Positions 31,858-45,125 of a stretch of 64,000 bases of DNA are shown here, one piece after another. The notes below the pieces were generated by a model. That model did no database searches and was not told the DNA's origin. It saw nothing but the letters and a program-made list of their open reading frames with translations. Origin of the DNA: Perkinsus olseni. Taxonomy: Eukaryota > Perkinsozoa > Perkinsida. Where the stretch lies: contig JABANN010000049.1 in the NCBI GenBank assembly GCA_013115125.1, forward strand, positions 35,096-99,095, given 5' to 3'. The position numbers and the translations under genes were made by a program. Positions within the stretch are counted from its first letter, which is position 1. Every line of letters begins with the position of its first letter.

Positions 31858-33911
31858 ATGTCCAGTCCAACGGAGCAGCAGCAGCCTGCCAACGAGAAGC
31901 TCACTGAGAAGGAGCTTGCCAAGCTCGAAAAGAAGAGGGCCAAGGAAGAGGCCAAGAGACAGAAGGTATATGCTCATGTTGTGATGAGAGCCTCTGGATT
32001 ATTATCATTCTCAGGAGGAGGCCAAGGCCGCTCGCCTTGCTGAGGAGAAGCGCCGCTTGGAGGGCCCTGACGTGCCGTATCAGGAGCTGGTCACTGGCGA
32101 ACAGAAATTCGGCCACACGTTTATCCAATCTCAAGTGAAGTCACTTGGCCGTAAGTTTACTAAGGTTACTCATTTGGATGCCACCATGAAGGACCAGAAG
32201 GTGGGCCCCCTCCTCCTCCTGCTGCTGTAGCCGCTGACCCTCTTTCCTTCAGGTCTGGATTAGGGCTCGGTGTCAGAACACTCGTAAACAGGGTGGTAAG
32301 CTTTCCTTTGTGACTCTACGACAAGGTCTAGGAACTGTGCAAGTTGTGGTATTCGGCGGTGATATCGCCAAGTTCGCCGGCAACCTCACTAAGGAGTCGG
32401 TAGTCGACCTTTACGGTACCATAACTCTCCCGGAAGAGCCCATTCGCTCTACCACCCAGTCTGAGGTTGAGCTCCAGGCTGAGCGGATCTTCTGCATCTC
32501 GCGTGCCGAGGCCTTGCCTCTTCAGTTCGAGGATTTGGAGAGGTAGATGGTCGACTACTGCTGCTGTTTGACATTTGTTGGTGTTCTCAGAACGGAGGCC
32601 GATATTGACGCCGGTGAGGGAGCTCGTGTGTCGTTGGATACCCGTCTCGATAACCGTGTCATCGACCTGAGGACCAAGGCTAACCAGGCCATTCTACGGA
32701 TACAGTCTGGCGTGTCTATGCTCTTCAGGTGAGCGGCCGCAGTAGGAAAGATTCCTTATAAGAAGTATCTTTTGTTCTCAGGGAGTATCTTATCAAGCAA
32801 GGTCTCGTCGAGATGCACACTCCCAAGCTCTTGGGTGCTGCTTCCGAGGGTGGTGCTGATGTCTTCAAGGTCCAGTACTTCGACCGTAACGCCTACCTGG
32901 CCCAGTCGCCTCAGCTGTATAAGCAAATGGCTCTCATGACCGATCTTCCCGGTGTTTTCGAGATCGGACCTGTTTTCCGTGCGGAGAAGTCTCTCACTCA
33001 TCGTCACATGACGGAGTTCGTCGGCCTTGATATGGAGATGAGATTCGCTGATAACTACCATGAGGTCTTGGACGTCATTGACGGCACGTTCGACCACATC
33101 TTCCATGGTCTCAACGAGAGGTTCTCGTCGGAGCTTGAGGCTGTGAGGGCCCAGTATCCCTTCAAGGACCTCATCTGGACCAAGCCCTGCAACCGCTTCA
33201 CGTTCGCCCAGGCCATGGGAATCCTCAGGAAGGAGGGACCAGCTTATGTAAGTGCTGTACCATCGCCAGTGGTTGTCGTTTTATGTCGTTGTTGTTTAGT
33301 TGGAGCGCGATATTGCCCACTATGAGAAGTTGGGTGAGACCAAGCGCGTCGATGAGATCAAGGAGCATTTGGCCACCGTTGTGAAGCACGAGGAGGATGA
33401 GGATATGGGCACTAGTGATGAGAAGCTACTTGGAAGGATCATGCATGATCTCTATGATACTGAGTAAGAATAATGACACGACCGTTGCAACTTTTGACGG
33501 TTTTTCTATCAGTTTCTACATCATTGATAAGTTCCCTGCATCCGTTCGTCCTTTCTACACCATGCCCGACCCTGTCGACCCCAAGTGGACCAACTCCTAC
33601 GATATCTTCATCCGTGGTGAGGAGGTCACCTCTGGCGCCCAGCGAATCCACGATGCCAACATGCTGGCCGAGAAGGCTCAACGCCTGGGAGTCGAGCTCT
33701 CCACCATCCAGCCTTACGTCGATGCCTTCAAGTACGGTTCATATCCTCATGCTGGTGCTGGTGTCGGCCTCGAGCGTGTTGTCATGCTCTTCCTTGGCCT
33801 ACCCAATATTCGGTAATAGACAGCACTTGTCGCTGCCTTAGTGCTTCTCATCTGTCCTCTTTCAGTCTCGTCTCGATGTTCCCCCGTGACCCCAAGCGTC
33901 TCACACCTTAA
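31858..33911 (+). CDS. DARS1: aspartyl-tRNA synthetase, cytosolic type
   Basis: This class IIb synthetase charges tRNA-Asp in the cytosol. Eight exons keep frame: 31858-31965, 32015-32200, 32253-32542, 32591-32728, 32782-33247, 33300-33463, 33513-33812, 33866-33911 (565 aa). The N-terminus is a Lys/Glu-rich helix ([17 protein letters not shown]), the tRNA-binding extension seen in eukaryotic AspRS. An OB-fold anticodon domain follows ([19 protein letters not shown]). The catalytic domain has [23 protein letters not shown] (motif 2), HLTEF-like [12 protein letters not shown], and the C-terminal motif 3 [18 protein letters not shown] with RDPKR. The [10 protein letters not shown] flipping-loop variant and QLYKQ favour AspRS over AsnRS or LysRS. 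No targeting peptide, so cytosolic. Confidence 0.96.
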
Positions 33912-34220
33912 GAAGTCATGGCATATCTTATACCTCTTCGAGTGTTTGTAACAAGGACTGTATTATAAGTGCTGACTTCTTCTCCTGCTCCTGCTGCTGT
34001 TGATGCCTCCCCTGACGGGGATTTCCGCCAGTGGCGGAGAATAGCGTGACGTAAGTCACTGATGATAAGGCCGTTAGCATTGTGCTTATTGATGGTTACT
34101 CCTCCCTCTCTGTTACAACAGATTTCAGCGCATCAGTGTTGTTGTGTTCACAGTAGTTCAATCTGAGGTAGCAATCCTGACCAGTAGTGGCAGTAGTCTT
34201 GGTCGTTTTTCAATATTACT
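33912..34220. other. intergenic, AspRS to USP5
   Basis: The only structure is a small hairpin, TCCGCC-AGT-GGCGGA, at 34024-34038, in the likely 3' UTR of AspRS. No coding evidence. Confidence 0.4.
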
Positions 34221-37200
34221 ATGTCGAGGGCGATCGAGTTGGCGAAGCAGTATGCTGCGAGTGGCCTTGTAAAGGTAGATCAGGCCTCTCCAATTCCGGG
34301 CCTCCGTGAAGGGATGTGGTCAGGTCCCCCAGCCTACGGATACTGTCCATAACGACTGCTGTGTTCTGTCTATGGACACCCCATTGTACCCTAAGGACGG
34401 TCTGTATGTGTCCTTAGAGGAGGGCTGGAAGGGCTATGGGCGTCCCTTCCTTGATGTTGATATTAACAGGCATGATACTACCAGTGCGGGGGCTGTGGTG
34501 TATCTCCATATCAATACTAAGCTGGTAGTGAGCAGAGCGATAGTGACGGTAGTGGTGTACGGTTGGGGTCAGGTGCCGAAGAAAAAGGAAGAGGGGGAAG
34601 AGCCGACTAAGCTGGCAGTGGGAGTCCAAGGAGGCTTCGATGGCGGGAAGGATTATGAAGAGGAAAAGGTACGAATAGTAGTTGCCACCCCTCTTAAGAA
34701 GGGCACCCCACTGGTCACCTCAGGATTACCAAATTGCAGTGGTTCCCTACACCGACAGTGGAGTGGAATCTGACTGGCTCTATCTTTCCCTGGATGATCT
34801 CTCCGAGCTTCCCGAGATCATTGGTGAGGCTGTCCTCGCCATTATTGACCACAAGGGTGCCGAGGACCAGGCTGCTGTGATGGCCTGGGAGGCAGGGGAA
34901 GAGGAGCGACCGATAAGCAAGTAAAAGCCTCTCGCTACGCTAGTTTGTAGAGTGATCCTGGAGGTACGCGGCGGAGCTCCCGCAAGAGGTGGTGACGAAG
35001 AAGATAAGCCCTAACCCCTCTGATTGGTACTGTGAGAAGTCTGGTGATAGGGAGAATCTTTGGCTCAATCTGTCTGATGGCTACATAGGTAGTAGGGATG
35101 GTTGAGTCTAATGACAGGGCTGTCACTCGATTGCCGCTGAGTCGGGCGGATCACTACCACTAGGATTATGAGACGGTCAGTAGGTAGCTGTTGTGCTCGT
35201 AGGCGGTGGGCGGCGTAACTGGGACGGCAGTGGTGGTAGTAATGGTGCTTTGGACCACTACTTGGAGATGAAGGAGCAGGGCAAGATCTACCCCTTGGTG
35301 GTCAAGCTGGGCACTATCACACCTAAGGGAGCTGATGTCTTCTCCTATGCTGAGGATGAGGACACTATGGTTACTGATCCGTAATGAGAGGCGACTATCG
35401 ACCCGCCTAGGTGCTGGCCATCATCGCTTCAGGAATCTAGCGGCCCACCTGGCCCATTGGGGCATCGATGTTATGAAGATGTCAAAGACGGACAAGTCCA
35501 TGGCAGAAATGGAGGTTGAGTTAAACAAGGAGTTCGCCTTCGATCGGATCACCGAGGCCGGCAAGGAGTTGGATAGAGTCCGAGAGCCCGGGCTGGTCGG
35601 TCTGCGCAATCTCGGAAATAGCTGCTACATCAACAGCTTCCTACAGCTCATCTTCAGTGGTGAGAGTACCTGCTTTTGGGGAGGTTCGTAGATTGGTGGA
35701 GTTTAGGTAGTGTCGCTGCTTTGAGTGGGAGGTATGCGGATGAGGATGGGGCATTGCGGAGGAGTATGGCTCAGCAAGGAGCGGTAGTAGTGGAAGTGGT
35801 CGGTGTTTATCGATGGATGTTGTCATCACTGATCAGCTCGATCATGAGAGCAGCTCTGAGCGGACAGTGTTGGAGGTAGCTAAGCTGACAAACGCCCTCA
35901 ATGGGACAAGGTATTGTCCACCAATACCTAAGGATGAGGAGGAGAGAAAGTTGGACCCTTTTAATGGTAGTAGGAACGATTAAGGTGGGGTGAAATATTC
36001 CGAGAGTGAGGCAGGTATGCTGGCGCCTGTGAGCCTACGGAAGCACTTTGGCAAGGGCCATCCGGACTTCTCCACTTCGTCTCAGCAGGATGCAGCAGAG
36101 TGAGATTATTCTGGTAATGGTGATAAATCAGCAGGGATTGTTTAGGTATCTTTTATATTTCTTGGACAAGCTCAATCGAGCTGAGCAAGCTTCAACCTTG
36201 GATACCTTCCATGATGGCCTTGGCTTCAGTAGCGATCAGTTTGGGTACATCCTCGAGGACAGATTGGAGTGTCCTAAGTCGGGCACTGTGAAGTAGTGGC
36301 GGAGGGCAACCTCTTCGTGTAACGCACGGGTAGCTCTAAGATACTCGCAACGACGGGAGAATCTATTCCCGCTGGTGGTGAGTATGGACGATGCTGTGAC
36401 TAGCAGTGCAGATGCCAGCATAGATGAGGGTAAGGAGTGGTACTGGCGCTGCTGCTGTAATAGGAGTGATGGGCTTAGGGGATGCCAAACGATTGAAGAC
36501 TGATGGTGGTAATGAGAAGGTTGAGGGCGAGGGGAAGGAAGGCCCTCCGCCGGTGGTACCATTCGAGGCCTGCCTCAAGAGAACGATGGCGACTAGTAGC
36601 GTAGAAGGCTTCCGAAGCCCAGCTTTGGTAGCACGACGGTCATACAGACAGGAGTGTCTTATCATGTGATATTGACAGGATGGCGAATTGGTTACTGCTC
36701 TGAAGAACTTCACCTTCCTCACAATGCCGCAGTACTTGCTGATACAGGTGTCAAGGTGGTGCCCTACTAGTGAGGTTGGGGCCGAAGGGCATTCTGAAGA
36801 GTTCAGATACTATGTGGACTCCTCCTGGCAGCTGGCTAAGCTCAACTGTTCAGTACCGATGCCACAGGAGTTGAGTATGGAGCGGTATCATAATAAGAGC
36901 CCGGGCTTACAGCAAGGGGAGAAGGAGATGCCGGACTCGACTCAACCGGCAGCAGCAACGGTGGCCGCCCCCGAGGCTGATGAGGAGATACTAGCGATGC
37001 TCATGTCGATGGGCTTTGATAAGGAGAGGTCTACAAGGGCGTGCTTGAAGGTCGGCAACAGGTAGGAGGGGCGGGCCGTCGCTGGGGGTGACGATGCTCT
37101 CATTCTCAGCTCCGCCGATGCCGCAGCCTCGTGGCTGATGGAGCATATGGATGACCCTCCGACTCCGACCGGGGGTGGTAGCACAGAGGAGGATGCAGTA

Positions 37201-37738
37201 GATGCTGATGCCTTGGTTATGCTCACCTCCATGGGCTTCACTGATAGACAGGCTAAGGCGGCTATGAAGGCTACTAGCAACAATGTGGAGAGGGGTAGTA
37301 GTAGAAGGGAAGTCTGGATGTTGTGGTATCGGATCTACCTCAGCGGCCGATTGGCTGTTCTCTCGAACGGATGACCTGGATGCCGCTGTTGCTGCTGTAG
37401 AAGTAGAGGGGCAACAGCAGGGAGAGGCGGCGACAGGGGGGTAGCGCTATTGGTGCTGTGGATCTCTATCGTATTCTTTTACGCCCAGGTCTACAGCGAA
37501 GGAGAGGCTGTTGGCTAGTGATGGCTCTGGAGAGTACGATCTGGTTGGCTTCATCAGCCACGTCGGAAGGAATGTCTCTCATGGTCACTACGTCTGCCAC
37601 ATGCTGAAGGAGGTCAGCCCTGGTGGTCCCAAGAAGTGGGTCATATTCAACGATGAGAAGGTAGCTATTAGTGCTGATCCACCCTTCGACCTCGGTTACA
37701 TCTACCTCTATCGACGCCGACCCTCTTCCTCCAATTGA
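34221..37738 (+). CDS. USP5: ubiquitin-specific protease USP5/UBP14 (isopeptidase T)
   Basis: USP5 disassembles free polyubiquitin. Exon 1 is 34221-34274; about ten more exons were followed by motif. The N-terminal cryptic UBP module reads NDCCVLSMDTPLYPKDGLYV. The second, canonical ZnF-UBP reads DWYCEKSGDRENLWLNLSDG then GGGRRNWDGSGG, PLVVKLGTITPKGADVFSY. Two of its four expected zinc ligands look replaced (see findings). Next come AHWGIDVMKMSKTDKSM and the catalytic Cys box LRNLGNSCYINSFLQL, KHFGKGHPDFSTSSQQDA, two UBA domains (LMSMGFDKERSTRA, LTSMGFTDRQAKAAM), and the His box VSHGHYVCH with LGYIYLYRR. Domain order matches isopeptidase T. The stop is TGA at 37736-37738, only 55 nt before the next ATG. 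Confidence 0.9.
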
Positions 37739-37793
37739 GTGATCATCACACCCCCGTAGTGAGGCGCGTTTCTACGCTGTTCGTGCTGCGTTC

Positions 37794-40700
37794 ATGGCGG
37801 GTCTCGCCATGCAGACCGGTAGTTTTTTTGACATGGCCACACCTGTTCGACCATCGCCGCCGTCAAGAGATGACGTTTTGAAGGAGCTATCGTCGAGCTT
37901 GTCGGAACACGGGACCTCCGCTGCCGACTTCGACCCGGTGGAGTGGCTGATGAAGGAGCTAAGGAAGGCAGCGAAGGAGGGCACTAGCATTGATGCAGCT
38001 CTGCCGAGATTGAGTATGCCCGGGGAGTAAGTAGATGTGGCTTTCAGGATAAGACCAATCACCAACGCTCATCGCTCCTGCTCGTGTCGTCGCTGGCTTC
38101 TGCCGTTGTGAGGTTACCCACTCGCCCTGGATCAGATTCTAACCTCAATGCCTTGGCCCAGGAGACATCGGCCATGGTGGACAGTCAGAGCTCCCAGCTG
38201 ATGTCGTCGATGCCGACTGTGGTGCATGACTTGGAGTGCATGAAGAGGGATGTGGCGACGGGTGAGGAGAAGCTAACGAGGCTCCTAGGGGAGCTGGGAA
38301 GCAAGGATAAGGAGGAGCAGCGACAGACGCAGCTGTTCATCGCAAAAGTCGACAGCGGGAAGGAGAAACTACAGGCTGCTCGGACGGCACTCGGGGAGGC
38401 CAATAATTGGGACAAGAGGGTGATAATGCGGATGCGGTTTGTGTGTCATGGACTTGCCTCGACCTTAGATACAGGAGCTAGACAGTCTTCTGCACAGTGG
38501 TGAGTTTACTGAGTTCAAGGGGAAGATGAGCGAGGTTAAAGAGGCCCTCAATGGGGGGTTGAAGATGCTACCCGACTATGATGACCGGTGGCAGCAGATT
38601 GAAGCGATGGAGATGAGCCTTCATAGGGAGGTCCGCAGGTAATAGCAACCGTGTCAGTGGTAGCTGCAGTGATGGTGATGGGGTGTTTCATAGGAAAGTG
38701 GGCTCGGCCATTGATAGATGTAATCCTAAGCAGCTGAGGGTGTGCTATGATGTAATAGTATGGGCGTTCACGGAGAGATGGTATGGGTTTACGGCAGGCC
38801 TATCAAGACAATAGTGGTGATAACAGCGGGTTGGAGGAGTTTGATGATGCTGTTTGTACTGCTATGAATACTGTCATACAGAGGAAGTGGACTGCTAGTG
38901 TAGGATGGGGTATAGCGAAGCTGGTCGGTACTTCGCCGTATTGCAGTTACAGTCCTCGTCGTCATCGTCATCGGCAACAACGAGTAGTGAGGGGGAGGGA
39001 GTAGATGAGGTGTTGTCGGAGAGCGAGGAGGAAGGAGGGGTCCGAGATAACGACGGAGTGTAGGCCAAGGGGATAGTAACCATTAGGGGGGTTATTTGGT
39101 GTGTATCAGTATCGGCTTCTTCCATGCCCTGGCGGAAGCCCTACAGGAACGCCTCGAGACACTGGCGGCTGTTACAGCGGACGGCGATGGTCTACTGATG
39201 AGGAAATGCATCTACTCGGCTATGAAGGAGGTGAGATTTTCTGAGCATCATCCTTTTTGGCATTGACGAGCATCGACCTAAGATTCGCCTGATTGGTGCC
39301 GTATCAGTTGTTCGGGCCGTGGGCTCCGAGCTGCAAGTCTCTACCGGACCATCCGAAACAATTCTTGTATTCGCTGATGCGAGGCTTCAACCATCTCGAG
39401 AGGAAGATGCACTTTGAAGACGATGAGTGAGAGGAGCTCGGAATTTCGTGGCGCGTGACGCTAATCCTCCTGTTGTAGGTGGTCACAGATATGCGAGCAG
39501 AAGTTGATCGATGGAAAGCTCTTGGAGAGCCTTGTCCCGGGACTGTTCCTGCCGAGCGAAGCGGAGGCCGGTGGTGGGCTTGGCAATCCGCTGAGTAGCG
39601 AAGAGGAGATTGAGGAAGAGGAAGAGCAAAGGAGAAGCAGATTGAGCCTGGCTGATGGGCTCATCTCCCTCGAGACCAGAGTCATGAAGTAAGCTTCTTG
39701 TCATCACTGAGTACATGACTTGCCAATGCTGTTGGTAGGTATCAGACAGCCATAGTAAGGTCTGGGGCTGCAGAGATGGATGCCTCCCTGCCTGCAGCGG
39801 CATTGGCACCGCTGTGGATGGGGGAAGTCCACAAACTGTACGTGCTGGCTGCTGCTGCTCCTCCTCCGGCCCTATCCTCCTCGGTGCAGGTACGACTCGT
39901 ATTGGTATACTACGGTGAATCGGTCCATCTCGAGCATGGTCTCGAGGGTGTTCAAGGCCTACAGTGCGCAGGGTGACTATAACGCTGACTTCTCTTCACT
40001 CTTGGCCAACTGCCGGTAATCGTAGCGAGCGAAAGAGACTAGGCAAATGATGTTGTGGGCAGGTCGATTCATCAGAGCGTGGGTTCTCTTCGTGTGGGGG
40101 CGGAGGAGTTCAGTAGTCAGCTGGTGACCATCGCGAGGAAGGCGAGCGAGAAGGCTAGAGAGAGTGAGAATGAGGATGCCTCTATTGTGGCCATACTAGC
40201 ATGTATTGGTCCATTGAGGGACGACGAGGATGACCGTCAAGTAGCTTCTGTGGATGAGGTAGTTCACCCTTAATCACCCTACAGTCTGATCTGTGCGATG
40301 CGCAGGTCTGTCAGCGGGTGGATAGGCTGATCATTGAGGGCCTTTGTTCGCCCATTACCAAGAGGATCCTCAAGGGCTACGGTAGCACCTGTTGTCTCCT
40401 AGCAACGCTGAGTACCAATTCGACTGTACAGGTACACAGTCTGTGTGGTCGGGGAAGGGCGTTCGAGGCGCTCAAGGGGGAGTGGCTGCTGTTGCTGCTT
40501 CCATCATGCCTTCTACTGCCGTCACGTCCCTGTCTGAGTACCTCTTCCTCTTCGTCCCGTATCTCAGTAAAGAGTCGAGTAATGGGTCGGCTGATAATGG
40601 GGATGATGTAAGCAGGGGTCGATGAGAATCGACGTCGGCCGTGAGTAGAGGGTTGCCAGTCGAGGGTGTCAGGTCCTTCGATCGCAATGGGTCCCGGCAG

Positions 40701-41179
40701 TATTCCAAAGGGCAGCCCAAACCATCATCACCGAGATTGACGGTATCACCACCATCACTCCTCCTGGTCTCAAACAGCTGAACACTGACCTGAGGTAATC
40801 GGCTACGTCGTTGGGCTCATCATCTCTAATGGTCCCTCTTCCTTCACTGAGTGACCAGCAGCAGTTGGATAATAGTCGTGTGGCTCGGCAGTTACTCCCT
40901 CAAGATTATACTCTCACTTTGGAACGGATGTCGGCCAGAGGAGGAGTTACCGGAGGCAGACAGCATGAAAAAGTGGATACATGCTACCGAGGTAACCTTC
41001 AAGATTCCCTCCCAGCTTCAAGCAAAGATACACCTAAGATACTGATGGATACGTCGTCCTCATCGGCGGCAGTGGAGCAGGCTAAGGATGATCCGATTGT
41101 TATGAAACTGTCGAAGGCCGTGGAGGCAGCCCAGGCCGCTCAGCCCAGCGGAGCAACTAAGAGTGCGAGATCGTCGTAG
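37794..41179 (+). CDS. COG7: conserved oligomeric Golgi complex subunit 7-like
   Basis: COG7 is a lobe B subunit of the COG tether for retrograde intra-Golgi vesicles. ATG 37794 opens about 45 residues, then FDPVEWLMKELRKAAKEG, the conserved COG7 start (F/Y-D-x-x-x-W). A helical region follows: LASAVVRLPTRPG (spliced), MSSMPTVVHDLECMKRDV, EEKLTRLLGELGSKDKEEQ, then EVKEALNGGLKMLPDYDDR. Later pieces include FFHALAEALQERLETLAAV and a tail ending at TAG 41177-41179 (IVMKLSKAVEAAQA). It is coiled-coil rich with many short introns whose borders I did not all settle, and the last 600 nt are the least certain. Confidence 0.65.
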
Positions 41180-41293
41180 ATTTTCATCACCTTTCCTGAT
41201 TCCCGCCTTGTTGTGTTCTGCTGCTGCTGCTGCTGCTGGTCGTACTGCTGTAGGGACGCTGCTGTTTTTGTGATGTAGTGTAGAGGGATTATC

Positions 41294-41920
41294 ATGAGGT
41301 TCCAATCCTACACTCCCTTGGCTGAGTCATTGAAGGACCTGAAGAAGGAGCCAGTGTCGGCTGAGCCGATCGAGGAGGAGCTCAATGCTGAGCTGGATCA
41401 GGTCATGGACTATGCGCAGATCGAGGTGGGGGGAGATGGTCTTCTGAGGGTAGGAAGGGGAATGTACTGCTTCTTCAGGAGAATCGAGCATCGATCTTGC
41501 CACGACGTCCGAACTGGGATTTAAGGCGTATGTATGCTGAGCGAACGAGTAGGTCGCAGGTTCGATCCCCGGTAGCGGCAATTTTCCCTGGATAATGATT
41601 GGGACAAACTGTTGTGTCGTTTACACCATCGGTTTTCGAGGCTACTACCCCTGAGGTGCATATGGTCAGGTCATTTGAGTAAACAGACGGAGCGATGCCT
41701 GCTCCGGTTGATGCAGGAAGAGATTCGAAAGACGGAAGGCTCATCCACTGAAGAAGGTATCCTCAGACGGGTTGAGCTGTTTGATGGTACTGGTGTTGCC
41801 AACTTAGCCACCACTCCTGCTGCTGGTGGCGCTGGTGGTGTGAGTGAATCTCCGGAGGACATGGAGGTCACTGAGGAGGATAGGGAGTTCAGGTGGGACT
41901 TGTTAGTCCGTCAGGAGTAG
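41294..41920 (+). CDS. CCDC12: CCDC12/cwf18-like splicing factor
   Basis: cwf18/CCDC12 is a small protein of the Prp19-related/activated spliceosome. Exon 1 (41294-41425) begins MRFQSYTPLAESLKDLKK, matching the LRFRNYxP start. Exon 2 (41479-41527) has ILPRRPNWDLRR, the family's P-x-W-D-L-K/R core. Exon 3 from 41670 continues HLSKQTERCLLRLMQEEIRK, equivalent to the KRTQxAIxELIRE helix. The intron between exons 2 and 3 (41528-41669) is 142 nt, longer than its neighbours, and holds a tRNA-like repeat. After the core a Gly/Ala/Glu-rich tail runs to TAG 41918-41920. The same frame then continues open for 34 more codons to a TAA at about 42025. Confidence 0.8.
41535..41580 (+). repeat. tRNA-like repeat with B box, copy 2, inside an intron
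   Basis: AGGTCGCAGGTTCGATCCCC lies at 41551-41570, containing an exact RNA polymerase III box B (GGTTCGATCCC, 41559-41569) preceded by GAGCGAACGAGT. No box A or cloverleaf is complete. It is related to the repeat at 29840-29885. Confidence 0.55.
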
Positions 41921-42112
41921 GAGTCTGTACGTGCTAGGCACTTGGCTCGGACTTTCCGTGGTAAGCCGGCCGCCACCGCGGAAGGGGAACTAGAGGAAGA
42001 GGTCCGGCCATCATCCAAGACGTAAAATATTCACACAGCTGTTTCCAATGCCAGTGGGAATCTTTGTTGTTGTGGTCGTATGGGAGGGTGTGTTGGATAT
42101 TCTTCGCAGTGA

Positions 42113-43949
<1,837 letters not shown>

Positions 43950-44183
43950 CTGTATAGACGACGTACCACTTCCACCACCATCACACCGTAGTTGGCTCCT
44001 ACCCGTGTTTATCCTCATTCCCGAAGGGTGGCCCGCCGCTACTACGGAGACCACGTATTAGTAACCATTAGTGACAACAACAGCAGAGTTATGAGTGTTA
44101 TCAACCCCTGGCTGGAGTGTGTTGGTTGGGCTGGGGGGCAGCTCTCAGAGGCCGTTCTGTTATTAGCCTTGTTTTTGCCACCA

Positions 44184-44997
44184 ATGCCTCTGATTGATGC
44201 AGCACCACACGAAAGGCTGCTGGAAGTCCGAGAAGTGGACCTTGGAGGGTCGCATGTACTATTGGGATGGCTACTACGGGCCCTCTGCTCGCAAACCTTC
44301 AATCCTGGTCAATTTTGGGTAGGTCCTGTCACCTGGTTTACAATACAGTAATATCTTTCAAGATTCCCAGTGCGGCCTTCGACTCTGGGAGTCAGGCATA
44401 GTTCTGGCCCGGTAGTATCTTCCGGGCTGGATCCGTTGTGTGCAGTACTTCAACAGGTATCTCCTCGCACAGGAGATTCCGTCGGGGCTTGCCGTCCTCG
44501 AGCTTGGCTCAGGCTGTGGCATCGCTGGTATCGTTGTTGCGGCGTTCCTCGCACCCTCGAGCATCTTCCTGACGGATGGTAATGAGCGCACTATAAAGAA
44601 TCTAGCCCTCAACGTGGCGGCTTCGGCAAGCTGTGTAACACGAGTGCCTACTGTAGAACGGTTCGTCTGGGGAGTGGATCGCTGCCCGGGCGGGCGAAAG
44701 TTTGACTTAGTGATCGGAAGCGATCTTTTTTACTCGAAGACCGCAGCACTACAACTGGCAGCAGCCATTGATGAGTGCCTTTGCGAGGGAGGCAAGGCGG
44801 TCCTCGTAGCCCCAGCCAGCCGCTCGGATGAATCCCAGACCAGAGATGATTTTAAACGTACCATGATGGACAGAAGATTCCTCGTGACAGAGAGAACCGT
44901 TGAGTTCCCTACTGGTATCCGGATCGGCAGGGAGAAGCTCAGTCATGATGGCGAATTTGAAGTGCTTGAGTGTCGCAGAGAGGCTGGTGGAATTTGA
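44184..44997 (+). CDS. lysine methyltransferase-like protein (methyltransferase family 16)
   Basis: This is a seven-beta-strand SAM methyltransferase of the METTL21/CaM-KMT group, which methylates lysines on specific proteins. Exons 44184-44307, 44363-44411 and 44457-44997 close in frame to 237 aa. DSQCGLRLWESGIVLARYLL corresponds to the family's D-x-x-G-x-x-x-W motif. VLELGSGCGIAGIVVAA is the SAM-binding motif I, FLTDGN motif II, FDLVIGSDLFYS the family's D-x-x-Y-like catalytic strand, and EGGKAVLVAPASRSDE the following strand. An in-frame ATG at 44091 would add a hydrophobic N-terminus; I prefer 44184. The substrate cannot be inferred. Confidence 0.82.
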
Positions 44998-45125
44998 TAA
45001 GTTCGTGCGGGTGTTTACTAAGTATATTACGACGTTTGTCTCCACCTTTCCGGGTGGCGTTCGGTGGAAGATCGAGTACATTACCGATGGCGCTGTAGTA
45101 CTTGTTGTTTTTTACTATCGAAAAT

